A stretch of 64,000 nt of DNA from Rhizobiaceae bacterium (GCA_023953905.1 JAMLJA010000007.1:124001-188000); one strand, 5' to 3'; shown: positions 42,401 through 51,362, counted from the first letter of the stretch. The notes: a model not told the origin generated them from the sequence alone. Made by a program: numbers and translations.

Positions 42401-42898
42401 TGCTTCAAGACTGGAACTGATCCCCGCAAGGCCCGCACTCGCCGAGAACAACAGTTCACCCAGATCGCCCTTGCTTTCCAGAATGGCGTTGCCGCCCTCC
42501 TCCAGGGTCTGATCGTCGAGCGAGAACATCATGCGATAGGCGTCGCGCGTCAGCCCCGCGAGTGGGACACTCAGGATCGCTTCATTGACCGCCTGTCCCT
42601 GAGCGTCCAGCAGGGAGTTATTGCGCTGCTTGATGCGCCTGAAATCATGGGCCTGCCCATCAAATTCGAGGCAGGCACCGATCTCCATCGCCTTTCCCTG
42701 ATGCAGAAAGCCGTAGCGTGTCCGCTCTTCGATGCCGAACAGAAGGTCGAGATAGGCCGAAAGCGATGTGGATTTGCCCGCTTCGTTCAGCCCATAGACG
42801 ATATGAAGATCCGGAGTGCCCGGAGCGTGGGCGCCGAAATCGATGGAATAGTCGGTGAACCTGCCGTAGCGGGTGAGATCGAGCCGGCGCAGGCGCAT
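39413..42898 (-). CDS. SMC/Rad50-like DNA repair ATPase, YhaN family
   Basis: 1161 residues from ATG 42898. The N-terminal Walker A half is MRLRRLDLTRYGRFTDYSIDFG, then VYGLNEAGKSTSL near residue 40. A very long alpha-helical, Gln/Glu/Arg-rich middle (about 180-1000) looks like coiled coil. The C-terminal half has RFQLYLALRLAGYEEFA and the Walker B-like PFVADDIMETFDEPRSEEVFRLF. This is the large subunit of a Rad50/SbcC-type complex. It shares a base with the metallophosphatase stop (TGATG at 42900-42896), so the two subunits are translationally coupled. They would process broken or blocked DNA ends. Confidence 0.88.
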   Translation of the reverse strand: MRLRRLDLTRYGRFTDYSIDFGAHAPGTPDLHIVYGLNEAGKSTSLSAYLDLLFGIEERTRYGFLHQGKAMEIGACLEFDGQAHDFRRIKQRNNSLLDAQGQAVNEAILSVPLAGLTRDAYRMMFSLDDQTLEEGGNAILESKGDLGELLFSASAGLAGISSSLEAAVSEADGIFRKRASSTKIAVLKRQISDLKTRRDEIDIQASAYKALTTSLQQATAAYDEAMRETGAARARHDEITRILRAHPLAADYRRIQAELQDYRDLPRPPAEWWRALPGLMDEDTRLQTRMAGLEQRAARTQDELDGLVVDQRVLDLAERFDQLTEAAARYTTAQEDLPKRRASLAEWSRKVELILATIGQVDDVDPKTLLVAAPTIGALRDLIADKSGIDVARQSAEKEVDLVREAIEKERIAQKSLDSQHAVIDAGKVAQLQATLARLRESDVAAEIRLAKRDLPERQRAFDDAMNHLHPLAGDGQHLQRIAPPRADRREAWKAALAALDMRRSQIVSRQSELASRLSEEKARIAALHEAAGEIGDEEAATALSERDEAWAKHLSSLDRETALHFEDRMRRTDTIANARLGHAKQLEELRSLTSSQAVISANLDLQGELLRGIDAELNALRGEIRNETPSEIELAETASLAVWLSRIDRWADAQAAALEAWNALRRTKDEIENATQRIEAEQISLTAALRDIGMAVDGLSLAALVQAAENALAQNATLQSKRTDAEGRLNELEASFAQRSRARDAALARSQEWQDSWVSALAGTWFADRHDSVGAVRELLDAITTLPEALREQDEMQHRIDAMEADREAFANMVGQVHMALGETPDGEDALTSAKLLIRRHEDTTRIQAKREEREQSLGGLSVEREALSAEIATHSARKREMTDFFGVETLAEVRQSLEHCRKRDDLAEQQSRIAGQIVRELQQPSLDEAILTLTDVDRVGLQREQAELVARLDDLDQRTKALYAEKVRASDRLSAVDGDDAVARIASERRTAILELEDLALRYLRLRSGSLIAEHALRAYRDKHRSAMMRRASEAFRLMTRDQYSGLATRPDKDREALIGLSRQGGSKLAVDMSKGTRFQLYLALRLAGYEEFATARPSVPFVADDIMETFDEPRSEEVFRLFSQMAQVGQVIYLTHHRHLCEIARQTVPSVSIHEIDS

Positions 42899-44166
42899 CA
42901 GTCGGTCTCCGACATTTCCGGTTTCAACCGGGCCAGCATGTCGTCGCTGCCTTCGCTCAAGAGCTGATCGACCAGCGCCTCGAACGCCGTTTGGTCCGCG
43001 CCGCCGAAGCCACGGGCGTCGGGTGGCAGGTCGTCTCGTAGTTCAAGCGCGAGATCGCGTATGGACTCGCGGACACCGTGCTGATGAATGATCTCGTCGC
43101 GCATCAAGGCACCAAGCTCGATCACAGGATCGGCGGCTGAATCGTCCCCGGTGCTGCGAGCCACATTGGTTGCGATCTCGATCTTCTCGATCCACGTTTT
43201 GCAAATGTTTTCAGCGCGCTGTTCGATTTCGGTGAGAAGCAGGTCGCGGTCGCGTTTTAATTGCCACGACAAGGGCGTCTCGCCGCTCAGCATGATCCGA
43301 CCGACGAGATGTTCCGACCGGGTTTGATCGCGCGCCGCACCCAGACCTTTTTCGATCATTTCAACCGCTTCTCGCCAGGTTGATGCGGAGGAAAGGTCGA
43401 GCGAAATGCGCTCGAACTGCGCAATGCTCGTTGGCCGTTCCTCTACCGAGAGGCTGCGGTCGTCATGGACCGTCACCAGCGTGACCGTCTTCCGCCCGGC
43501 CTCGTTAATGTCGCGACCCTGCGGCATTCCCGGCATGATGACCATCCGCTCGCCGGCATGCTGCGCGCGCATGTGGATATGCCCCAGCGCCCAATAGTCA
43601 AATCCCCAGCCATGCAGGTCGGAAGCCTTGCAGGGCGCATAAGCATCGTGTCCGGGCGCGCCCGCGAGACTGGTGTGCATGATCCCGATATTGATGGCGT
43701 CAGGTGAAGGGCGGCGGTATTTCTCCAGAAGGCTTTCGGGCGCCTGGGAATTGGCGAAGCTCAGGCCGTGCATGACCAGATTGAGGTCGCCCTTGACGAT
43801 GTCGACGGCGTCGGCTCGACCGCCAAACAGTTTCAGCGATGGCGGCAGGATCAGCTCCTGCGTGATGCGCGAGAGCGCGTCGTGATTGCCGCGGATGACG
43901 AATGTGGCAATCCCCGCCTCATGCAGGCGCTGCATCTGGCTTGCCAGAAAGCGCGCCGTCTTCATCGACGTTTGATCGCCATCGTAGAGATCGCCGGCGA
44001 CGATCAGAGCGTCCACCTTCTCATCGAGGCACAGGTCGACAATCGCAACCAGCGCCTGCCGCGTCGCATCGCCGACCAATTCCGCAAGTTCGCCATTGCG
44101 CATGGCAAGCGAACGCAACGGGGAATCGAGGTGCAGATCGGCAGTGTGGATGAATCGGAACGCCAT
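42898..44166 (-). CDS. Metallophosphoesterase DNA repair exonuclease, YhaO/SbcD-like
   Basis: 422 residues from ATG 44166. Calcineurin-like phosphoesterase motifs in order: FIHTADLHLDSPL (D-x-H), VAGDLYDGDQ (GD), VIRGNHDA (GNHD), GIMHTSLAG (H) and LGHIHMRA (GHxH); all metal ligands of the Mre11/SbcD nuclease fold are present. The C-terminal third is helical and would bind the YhaN coiled coil. Together with the ATPase encoded next it forms an Mre11-Rad50-like end-processing nuclease. It lies within 15 kb of the Ku/LigD genes, giving this window two double-strand-break systems. Confidence 0.88.
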   Translation of the reverse strand: MAFRFIHTADLHLDSPLRSLAMRNGELAELVGDATRQALVAIVDLCLDEKVDALIVAGDLYDGDQTSMKTARFLASQMQRLHEAGIATFVIRGNHDALSRITQELILPPSLKLFGGRADAVDIVKGDLNLVMHGLSFANSQAPESLLEKYRRPSPDAINIGIMHTSLAGAPGHDAYAPCKASDLHGWGFDYWALGHIHMRAQHAGERMVIMPGMPQGRDINEAGRKTVTLVTVHDDRSLSVEERPTSIAQFERISLDLSSASTWREAVEMIEKGLGAARDQTRSEHLVGRIMLSGETPLSWQLKRDRDLLLTEIEQRAENICKTWIEKIEIATNVARSTGDDSAADPVIELGALMRDEIIHQHGVRESIRDLALELRDDLPPDARGFGGADQTAFEALVDQLLSEGSDDMLARLKPEMSETD

Positions 44167-44237
44167 ACATCATCTTCGGTGACAAACGCGCCGGATGTAA
44201 GGGCTTGCGCTGGCTTTTCCACCTCGCGCTGGCGCTG

Positions 44238-44258
44238 GACGCCGGCATTTGCGGCGTC
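44238..44258 (-). terminator. Hairpin after the ceramidase-like gene
   Basis: GACGCCG (44238-44244) pairs perfectly with CGGCGTC (44252-44258) around seven bases, 23 bases past the stop of the leftward gene ending at 44281. No T-run is visible on the minus strand. Confidence 0.4.
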
Positions 44259-44280
44259 AAGCGACAGTAACCTGCAAGGT

Positions 44281-45705
44281 TCAGGCGGCGTGCAGCGAAC
44301 GGACCAGATCGATTGCCGCTTTGCGGAAGACCGCCTCGGCGCCCTCGGATACGTAGCAGGCGATGTCCACCTCGTAGCCGCCTTCGGCATGGACGTCCGC
44401 TGGGGGCAGGTACCCCTCCGTACCATTGGAATAGCCGCCAACGAATGTCATCGGGAATGGCGATGCTTCGCGGATGGCAAGACCGGTCGCGGAAAAGATC
44501 TCCATGGGCGCGGTCACGAGAACCGCGTCGCCGACGCGCAATGCCCGGATCTCGATGGGAACCGTCGACACGCCCTGCACGCGCTTGGCCATCCCCAGAA
44601 TGATGTCGGCGCGCCGTGCACGGAAATGAATGTCGGCAAGTGTCGCGTGATCCGCACCCTTTGCCTTCAGTGCGTGCAATTCCTTCTTGGTGGACGCTGC
44701 GCGCTCTTCCAGAATCTCCATGGGTTCGAACGCCTTGACGGGAAGCTCGACCACGGCACTTGCCACGCCGAGGGTCGTTGGGTTGTCGGCAAGCACCGTG
44801 CGCTTGTGAAGGCCGAGCGGCGCACCGGATTCCACGACTTCACTAAACTCCATGCGGTAGTTCATCGGCGACATGACGGCCAGAGTGGTTGCCGCATCCG
44901 CCGCGATACGGTTGCCGATGCGTTCGGCAAGACGCACATCGCCGCTCAAGGCCTCGTAGGGTATCTGATCGCCCGCGCAGCCTTGCAGGAAAAGACAGGT
45001 GCCGCCGATCAGCTTTTCCACGCCTTCCTTGAGCGCACCGGGGAATTCGGAGCTGATGGCGGTATTCTGGTGGGCCAGCACGATGGGATGCGTGCCGTAA
45101 CCGACGACGCTTGCGATCGTGTTGCCGTCGAGATCGTCGAAACGCAGCAGCGAGAGGGTTGTGTCGCGTATGCTGCCGCTGTGCGGGCTGACCACGATAC
45201 GGCCCTCAGGGGTAACGAACCGCCGATTGACCGTGACTTCGCTCTTGCCATAGCCAGACGCGACGCGCGCTGGCCTGAGATCGTGGACAGCCATCCGGGC
45301 CGCATCCAGGACAGCCTGCCGGCACTTTTCGCGCCATGCCGGCATCAGCTCCATGCCGGGCATGTCGGGCGAGGAGCCGTTGGTCGTTTCCGCATTCCAG
45401 ACAGGCGCGCTGTGCGTGTGGGTCGCGCCGATCGAGATTTTCGCGGCGGGGATCTGTGTTTCCCGTTCGATGCTGGCGCGCATCTCGTCGCATACGTCGG
45501 TCGGCAGACCCGTGACATCGAGATCGCAGACAAGCACCCTGTCGCCATCATTCTCGAGGCAGAGCGCCGTGGCGCGCAGTGGCAGATGAATGCTCTGCGA
45601 CAGATCGATGGTGCGCGCGCCCCAAAGGATATGGGGAATGCCGACCGGCGGCGTCATGTCCGCGCGCCCAACTCCGCATTTGAACAAGGTCGTCTCCTTC
45701 ATCAT
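44281..45705 (-). CDS. Neutral/alkaline non-lysosomal ceramidase-like protein
   Basis: 474 residues; ATG 45705 overlaps the dehydratase stop as ATGA. It resembles the N-terminal domain of neutral ceramidase: FKCGVGRADMTPPVG at the start, VLVCDLDVTGLP, SIGATHTHSAPVWN (Zn-binding His pair) and FVGGYSNGTEGYLPPADVHAEGGYEVD. Neutral ceramidases hydrolyse an amide bond with Zn. Here there is no signal peptide and the C-terminal domain of eukaryotic or Pseudomonas ceramidase is missing (usual length 640-780), so a cytoplasmic amidase of another substrate is more likely. It is the last gene of an operon with a peptide-type importer and a sugar-acid dehydratase, and may process what is imported. Confidence 0.82.
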   Translation of the reverse strand: MMKETTLFKCGVGRADMTPPVGIPHILWGARTIDLSQSIHLPLRATALCLENDGDRVLVCDLDVTGLPTDVCDEMRASIERETQIPAAKISIGATHTHSAPVWNAETTNGSSPDMPGMELMPAWREKCRQAVLDAARMAVHDLRPARVASGYGKSEVTVNRRFVTPEGRIVVSPHSGSIRDTTLSLLRFDDLDGNTIASVVGYGTHPIVLAHQNTAISSEFPGALKEGVEKLIGGTCLFLQGCAGDQIPYEALSGDVRLAERIGNRIAADAATTLAVMSPMNYRMEFSEVVESGAPLGLHKRTVLADNPTTLGVASAVVELPVKAFEPMEILEERAASTKKELHALKAKGADHATLADIHFRARRADIILGMAKRVQGVSTVPIEIRALRVGDAVLVTAPMEIFSATGLAIREASPFPMTFVGGYSNGTEGYLPPADVHAEGGYEVDIACYVSEGAEAVFRKAAIDLVRSLHAA

Positions 45706-47429
45706 ACGTAATCCCGTGCGACGGCGGCCCCGCGCTGGCCCTTGAGAAACTCGAAGTCACATCCTTCGTCCGCCTGCAGTATCTGGTCGGAGAAGAGCCG
45801 CTCGAATCCGCTGGCCGGTGGCGCTGCGGGTGTCCATTCGGACTTGCGGCGCGCCAGTTCCTCATCGGAGATTTCCAGCGTGATCGAGTTGGCGGCGGCG
45901 TCGATGGCAATCATGTCGCCGTTCCTGACCAGAGCGAGCGGGCCACCCAGAGCCGCCTCGGGCGAAACATGCAGAATGACGGTGCCGTAGGCAGTACCGC
46001 TCATGCGTGCATCGGAAATGCGGACCATATCCGTCACACCCTTCTGCAGCAGCTTGCGCGGCAGGCCCATATTGCCGACCTCGGGCATGCCGGGATAACC
46101 GCGCGGCCCGCAATTCTTCAGGACCAGAACGCTGTGCTCGTCGACTTCGAGGTCCGGATCGTCGATGCGTGCGTGATAGTCATCGATATTCTCGAAAACG
46201 ACCGCGCCGCCGCGATGCGTCATCAGCGAAGCTGTCGCCGCGGACGGCTTCATGATCGCTCCGTTCGGCGCCAGGTTCCCGCGCAGCACGACGATGCCGC
46301 CATCCTTCGTCAGTGGATCGGACATCGGCCTGATGACATCCTCGTTGAGAACCCGCACGGCGGCGTTGTTCTCGGCGATGGTGTGGCCATTGACCGTCAG
46401 GCAGTCACCATGCAGACGCCCCGCCTCGAGCAGCCGTTTCAGAACGGCCTGCATCCCTCCGGCGTTGAAGAAGTCCTCCATCAGGAAGCGGCCCGAGGGC
46501 ATCAGGTCGACAATGGTCGGGATATTGCGTCCGATGCGGTTCCAGTCATCGAGTTCGAACGGTACTTCCATGCGACCGGCAAGCGCCTGCAGATGGATCA
46601 CCGCATTGGTGGAGCCGCCAATGGCCGCATTGGCCGAGATCGCGTTCTCGAATGCCTCGCGCGTCAGCACCTGCGACATGCGCAGATCCTGGCGCACCAT
46701 CTCCACGATCCGGCGTCCGCTCATGAACGCAAGGACGCGTCTTCTCGCGTCGACGGACGGGATTGCCGCGTTTCCGGGTAATGTGATCCCCATCGCTTCG
46801 GACAGGCAGGCCATCGTCGAGGCCGTGCCCATCGTGTTGCAGGTACCGGGCGAACGGCTCATGGCGGCTTCGGCCGCAGAAAATTGCGCGGGCGTGATGT
46901 CGCCTGCGCGCATTTCTTCGCTCAAGCGCCAGACATCGGTGCCCGAGCCAAGCACCTGACCGTCGAAGCTGCCGCTCAGCATGGGTCCTGCCGAGACGAG
47001 CAGCGAAGGCAGATTGCAACTCGCCGCACCCATCAGCAGCGCGGGCGTTGTCTTGTCGCATCCGGCCAAAAGCACAACGCCGTCAATGGGATTGGCGCGG
47101 ATGCTTTCCTCCACCTCGATGGCGGCGAGGTTTCGGAACATCATCGCCGTCGGGCGCATGTTCGATTCGCCCAGCGACATTACGGGGAATTCGACCGGAA
47201 AGCCTCCAGCCTCGAACACGCCACGGCGCACATGTTCTGCCAGATCGCGAAGCTGGCCATTGCACGGCGTTAGCTCGGACCAGGAATTGCAGATACCGAT
47301 CACCGGTCGACCGTCGAACAGGTGCGGCGGGAAACCCTGGTTCTTCATCCAGCTTCGATGGATGAATGCCCCTTTCTCCTGTCCCCCGAACCACTCGGTC
47401 GAACGCAGCGGATCTTTCTTGTCGGTCAT
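45702..47429 (-). CDS. IlvD/Edd family dehydratase, probable sugar-acid (L-arabinonate-type) dehydratase
   Basis: 575 residues from ATG 47429; the frame is open to 47525 but that part overlaps the upstream ATPase gene. The [2Fe-2S] cysteines can be placed: C56 (SELTPCN), C124 (LLAGCDKTTP) and C197 (SPGTCNTMG). Their spacing (68 and 73) and K126 two residues after C124 equal those of Rhizobium L-arabinonate dehydratase (C59, C127, C200, K129). SVSAMRIS-type chemistry is represented by RISDARMSGTAYGTVILHVSPEA. Such enzymes convert aldonates to 2-keto-3-deoxyaldonates. The stop overlaps the ceramidase-like start. Substrate among pentonates or hexonates is open. Confidence 0.9.
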   Translation of the reverse strand: MTDKKDPLRSTEWFGGQEKGAFIHRSWMKNQGFPPHLFDGRPVIGICNSWSELTPCNGQLRDLAEHVRRGVFEAGGFPVEFPVMSLGESNMRPTAMMFRNLAAIEVEESIRANPIDGVVLLAGCDKTTPALLMGAASCNLPSLLVSAGPMLSGSFDGQVLGSGTDVWRLSEEMRAGDITPAQFSAAEAAMSRSPGTCNTMGTASTMACLSEAMGITLPGNAAIPSVDARRRVLAFMSGRRIVEMVRQDLRMSQVLTREAFENAISANAAIGGSTNAVIHLQALAGRMEVPFELDDWNRIGRNIPTIVDLMPSGRFLMEDFFNAGGMQAVLKRLLEAGRLHGDCLTVNGHTIAENNAAVRVLNEDVIRPMSDPLTKDGGIVVLRGNLAPNGAIMKPSAATASLMTHRGGAVVFENIDDYHARIDDPDLEVDEHSVLVLKNCGPRGYPGMPEVGNMGLPRKLLQKGVTDMVRISDARMSGTAYGTVILHVSPEAALGGPLALVRNGDMIAIDAAANSITLEISDEELARRKSEWTPAAPPASGFERLFSDQILQADEGCDFEFLKGQRGAAVARDYV

Positions 47430-47493
47430 TTCGGTTCTCGCAAATCTGGCGACGTGGCCGTGAGACAATTGGTTGCTTTCGCGCGCTGGAGCT

Positions 47494-48486
47494 TCAGGCA
47501 GCCGCTGCGCGCGTGTCCTCCGCAAAGTGGCAAGCCACCTGATGGCGCTCGCCCATATCCCTGAGTTCGGGCGCTTCCTGCCGGCAAATGTCGCGCGCGA
47601 TCGGGCAGCGCTGGCTGAACCGGCAGCCGGGAGGCGGGTTGAGAGCGCTTGAAACCTCCCCGCCCAGCCGCGCGCGTTTGCCCCTCAGGCGGGGATGGGC
47701 GACCGGGATGGCAGCCAGCAATGCCTGCGTGTAAGGGTGTCGCGGCGCCGTATAGAGTGCATCCTTGCGCGCGATCTCCACGACCTCTCCGAGATACATG
47801 ACCGCCACCCGATCCGAGATGTGGCGGACCACGGACAAATCATGGGCAATGAACAGATAGGAGAGGTTGAATTCCTCCTGGAGGTCCTTGAGCAGATTGA
47901 TGACCTGCGCCTGAACCGAAACGTCGAGCGCCGACACCGCCTCGTCGCAGACGATGAACCGGGGTTCGCCCGCCAGTGCGCGGGCGATGCCGATGCGCTG
48001 CCGTTGCCCACCCGAGAACTCGTGCGGAAAGCGTGTGATGTGCGCGCTATTGAGCCCGACCTTGTCCAGCAGTGCCTGCGCTCGCTCGCGCATCTCCTTG
48101 CGCGACAGGCCGCCTTGCACATAAAGCGGTTCGTTGACGATCTCCTCCACCGTCATGCGTGGATTGAGCGAACTGAACGGGTCCTGAAAGACGATCTGGA
48201 TCGACTTTCGGATCTTCTTGAGTTCAACCGCGTCGAGTTGCAGCAGGTTGCGGTCCTCATAGAGCACCTGACCCTTGTCCGGCTCGATCAGTCTCAGAAG
48301 CAGGCGGCCGGTCGTCGACTTTCCGCAGCCGGATTCTCCCACGAGTCCTAGCGTTTCGCCCTCGCCAATGTCGAAGCTGACCCGATTGACGGCCTGCACC
48401 GTGCCGATGGTGGTGCCACGGAAGGGGCTGCGAATAGTGAAGTGCTTGGAAAGGTCACGAACGGACAGAAGCGGCGAATGGCTCAT
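47494..48486 (-). CDS. Peptide/nickel-type ABC transporter ATPase, DppF/OppF-like
   Basis: 330 residues from ATG 48486, four-base overlap with the DppD-like gene. Walker A GESGCGKSTT, Q-loop IVFQDPFSSLNPRMTV, signature FSGGQRQRIGIARALAGEP, Walker B FIVCDEAVSALDV and H-loop FIAHDLSVV. The C-terminal oligopeptide-transporter extension has the cysteine cluster C-x5-C-x6-C (GCRFSQRCPIARDICRQE) typical of the OppD/F Fe-S motif. It is the second motor subunit of the importer. The dehydratase gene follows 64 bases downstream on the same strand. Confidence 0.93.
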   Translation of the reverse strand: MSHSPLLSVRDLSKHFTIRSPFRGTTIGTVQAVNRVSFDIGEGETLGLVGESGCGKSTTGRLLLRLIEPDKGQVLYEDRNLLQLDAVELKKIRKSIQIVFQDPFSSLNPRMTVEEIVNEPLYVQGGLSRKEMRERAQALLDKVGLNSAHITRFPHEFSGGQRQRIGIARALAGEPRFIVCDEAVSALDVSVQAQVINLLKDLQEEFNLSYLFIAHDLSVVRHISDRVAVMYLGEVVEIARKDALYTAPRHPYTQALLAAIPVAHPRLRGKRARLGGEVSSALNPPPGCRFSQRCPIARDICRQEAPELRDMGERHQVACHFAEDTRAAAA

Positions 48487-49499
48487 GCTTCGGCTCCCTC
48501 TGGCAGCATCGAACGCGTGACCAGTTCCGTGGCCCGGATGCAGGCGGAGGCGTGCTTTTCACCCAGGCCGATCATGGGCGGACGGCCCGTCCTGCATGCA
48601 TCCAGCGCAAGGTCGCAACGCGGCGCGAAACGGCAGCCGGGCGGCAATGCCGACAGGCTGGGCAGCGATCCGGGAATGGTCGTCAGACGGCGTGGATTTC
48701 CGGTCAGTTCCGGCGTGCACTGCATCAGCCCCCTTGTATAGGGATGGCCGGGCCGGTCGAAGATCTCCGTCACAGGACCCTGTTCGGCGATGCGGCCGGA
48801 ATACATGACCACCACCTTGTCGGCGCATTCGGCAATAACGCCCATGCTATGGGTGATCAGGACGATCGCCATCCGCGTTTCCGCCTGGATTTCCAGAAGC
48901 AGGTCGAGAAGCTGCGCCTGGATCGTCACGTCGAGTGCGGTTGTCGGCTCATCGGCAAGCAGCAGTTTGGGCGAGCAGGACAGCGCAATCGCGATCATGA
49001 CGCGCTGGCGCATCCCACCCGAGAGTTGGTGGGGATAGTCATTCATGCGCTGGGCCGGTGACGGGATACCAACCTTGGCCAACAGCTCCACGCCCCTGTC
49101 GAATGCTGCGCGCCGGCTGATGCGTTCATGAATTCTGATCGGCTCCATCAACTGGTCGCCGATCTTCAGTACCGGATTGAGCGAACTCATCGGCTCCTGG
49201 AAGACCATGCCGATCGATCCGCCGCGCAGTCGACGCAACTCCCTGTCCGAAGCCTGTGTGAGGTCGCGCCCATCGAACATGATGCGCTTGGCGGTGACCC
49301 GCGCGGTGTCTTTCGGCAGCAGTCCGATGATCCCGAGCGCGGTCACGCTCTTGCCGGAGCCGCTTTCGCCGATCAGACCGACGATCTCGCCCTCATTGAC
49401 GTCGAAGCTGACGTCGTCGACGGCAACAACCGTGCCTTCGTCGCCGGTAAAGGACGTGCTCAGCCCTTCTATGCTCAGAATGGGGTCTGTTCGCGTCAT
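48483..49499 (-). CDS. Peptide/nickel-type ABC transporter ATPase, DppD/OppD-like
   Basis: 338 residues from ATG 49499, ATGA overlap with the permease gene. The frame is open to 49766 but only inside dppC. Walker A GESGSGKSVT, Q-loop MVFQEPMSSLNPVLKI, signature LSGGMRQRVMIAIALSCSPKLL, Walker B LLADEPTTALDV, H-loop LITHSMGV, and a C-terminal cysteine motif (GCRFAPRCDLALDACRTG) like that of the partner. It forms the ATPase heterodimer with the 47494 product and drives uptake through the DppB/DppC-like pair. Confidence 0.93.
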   Translation of the reverse strand: MTRTDPILSIEGLSTSFTGDEGTVVAVDDVSFDVNEGEIVGLIGESGSGKSVTALGIIGLLPKDTARVTAKRIMFDGRDLTQASDRELRRLRGGSIGMVFQEPMSSLNPVLKIGDQLMEPIRIHERISRRAAFDRGVELLAKVGIPSPAQRMNDYPHQLSGGMRQRVMIAIALSCSPKLLLADEPTTALDVTIQAQLLDLLLEIQAETRMAIVLITHSMGVIAECADKVVVMYSGRIAEQGPVTEIFDRPGHPYTRGLMQCTPELTGNPRRLTTIPGSLPSLSALPPGCRFAPRCDLALDACRTGRPPMIGLGEKHASACIRATELVTRSMLPEGAEA

Positions 49500-50392
49500 G
49501 ACTGTTCCAGCTTCACGCGGGGGTCGAGCACATCTCTCAATCCGTCGCCCAGAAGGTTGAGGCCAAGCACGGTGATGGCAATCGCCATGCCGGGAATGAT
49601 CGTCAGCCACGGCGCCTCGCGGATATAGCTGCGGCCCTCCGAGATCATGATCCCCCAGCTCGCGTCGGTAGGAGCGGCGCCAAGGCCGAGAAAGCTCAAA
49701 ACCGCCTCCGACAGGATCGCGTAGGCGAAGACAAAGCTGAGCTGGACGACCAGCGGCGCCATGCAATTGGGGAGGATGTGCCGGCGCAGGATGTGAAAGT
49801 CCCCTGCTCCGGCCGCCCGCGACGCGTTGACGAACTCAAGTTCTTTCACCTGCAGCACGGAAGCGCGCAGGATACGCGCGGTGCGCGGAATATAGACGAC
49901 GGCCAGCGAAATGACGGCGGTCATGGCCGACGCCCCCATGGCAGCGGCAATGCCGATTGCCAGAAGCACCGACGGGAACGCCATCAGCGCGTCGGACAGG
50001 CGCATGAGAATGCCGTCCAGACGCCTGAAATAGCCCGCCAGTGCGCCGAGGATCACCCCGAACACGGCATTCAGCAGGACGACGCCAAGCCCAATGGAGA
50101 GGCTGAGACGCGCGCCCCACGCCACGCGGCTGAACAGGTCGCGACCGAGATTGTCCGTCCCCAAGAGGAAGTCGAACGATGGCGGCTGGAAGCGCGAGCG
50201 AATGGCCATCTTGTTGGGATCGACAGGCGAGATGACCGGCGCCAGGATAGCGATTGCCGCCACGAAGACGCACAGCCACAACCCGATCATGAAGGAGCGA
50301 TGCCGCAGCAGGCGCCGCACGCGTCGACCGTTCAGGAAACGTCGCAGCAACGACGCGTCTCTCGGGCTCTCGTTCAATTCGAGACTTGTCAT
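49496..50392 (-). CDS. Peptide-type ABC transporter permease, DppC-like
   Basis: 298 residues from ATG 50392. The arginine-rich cytoplasmic N terminus (LRRFLNGRRVRRLLRHRSFM) precedes the first membrane segment IGLWLCVFVAAIAILAPVI, then PFLLGTDNLGRDLFSRVAWGARLSLSIG-type sequence (here FDFLLGTDNLGRDLFSRV), the DppC/OppC signature. The EAA loop is EFVNASRAAGAGDFHILRRHILPN. It overlaps both neighbours by four bases. Confidence 0.93.
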   Translation of the reverse strand: MTSLELNESPRDASLLRRFLNGRRVRRLLRHRSFMIGLWLCVFVAAIAILAPVISPVDPNKMAIRSRFQPPSFDFLLGTDNLGRDLFSRVAWGARLSLSIGLGVVLLNAVFGVILGALAGYFRRLDGILMRLSDALMAFPSVLLAIGIAAAMGASAMTAVISLAVVYIPRTARILRASVLQVKELEFVNASRAAGAGDFHILRRHILPNCMAPLVVQLSFVFAYAILSEAVLSFLGLGAAPTDASWGIMISEGRSYIREAPWLTIIPGMAIAITVLGLNLLGDGLRDVLDPRVKLEQS

Positions 50393-51333
50393 TGTACGCG
50401 CACCCTGGGATCGAGCCAGGCATAGAGCACGTCGACGACGATGTTCAGGATCAGCAGAACCGCCGCGACGAAGATGAGCCCTCCCTGGATCATGGGATAG
50501 TCGCGCCCGAGGATCGCGTTGCCGAGCAGCGCTCCAATGCCGGGCACCGCGAAGATCGTCTCCACGATGACCGACCCCGACAGGAGGACGGACAGAATCA
50601 TGCCGAGCACGGTGACGACCGGAATGAGCACGTTGTTCATGGCGTGCTTGAAGATGACGCGCGCCTCACTCGCCCCTTTGGCGCGTGCCGTGCGGATATA
50701 GTCCTGCCCCAGAACCTCGAGCATGGTGGAACGGGTCAGCCTCGCGAGAAGGCCGATCTGCATCATGGCGAGGGAGAGGGCCGGCATGGTTGCCGCCAGG
50801 AACCAGCCTGCAGGATCCTCGAAGAAGGGCACATAGCCTCCCGTCGGCAGCCAGCCGAGATGAACGGAAAACAGGACGATCATCACCAGCCCCAGCCAGA
50901 AGTTGGGGACCGATACCCCGATGAGCGCGAAGGACATGGCGATCTGGTCGACCCAGCGATTGTGCTTCATCGCGGCCACGACGCCGATCGAAAGGCCCAG
51001 CACTATGGTCAGCACGAGCGAGTAGATCGCCAGCGAAATGCTGATCGGGGACCGTTCGATGACCACCTTCAGCACCGGCTCGCCTAGAATGATGGAGTAG
51101 CCGAGATCGCCTTTGAAGAGATTGGTGTAGAAGATCATGATCTGCGTCAGGAAAGACTTGTCGAGCCCGAGGGTCTCGCGCAGCCTTATCAGGTCGTCCG
51201 GCGTTGCATTGGGACCCGCCAGTACAGCGGCGGGATCCCCGGGTACCAGCTGCATGATCCCGAAGGAGATCAGGCTGACGAGAAGCAGAATAGGCACGGC
51301 CTGCGCAAGGCGCCTCAGCGTGTAAGCAAACAT
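50389..51333 (-). CDS. Peptide-type ABC transporter permease, DppB-like
   Basis: 314 residues from ATG 51333. It starts MFAYTLRRLAQAVPILLLVSLISFGIMQLVPGDPA, the standard DppB/OppB opening. The periplasmic segment carries RETLGLDKSFLTQ, and the coupling loop is YIRTARAKGASEARVIFKHAMNNVLIPVVTVLG. It forms the channel with the DppC-like subunit. It is 61 bases after the binding-protein gene, with a small hairpin in that gap. Confidence 0.93.
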   Translation of the reverse strand: MFAYTLRRLAQAVPILLLVSLISFGIMQLVPGDPAAVLAGPNATPDDLIRLRETLGLDKSFLTQIMIFYTNLFKGDLGYSIILGEPVLKVVIERSPISISLAIYSLVLTIVLGLSIGVVAAMKHNRWVDQIAMSFALIGVSVPNFWLGLVMIVLFSVHLGWLPTGGYVPFFEDPAGWFLAATMPALSLAMMQIGLLARLTRSTMLEVLGQDYIRTARAKGASEARVIFKHAMNNVLIPVVTVLGMILSVLLSGSVIVETIFAVPGIGALLGNAILGRDYPMIQGGLIFVAAVLLILNIVVDVLYAWLDPRVRVQ

Positions 51334-51362
51334 GAGACCTCCATACGCTTCCGTGCCTGTTC

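Noticed and set aside
43768..45711. Long open frame (647 codons) on the plus strand
   Set aside because: Antisense to YhaO and the ceramidase-like gene, both with full motifs; translated text is Arg/Gly/Asp-rich without recognisable domains.
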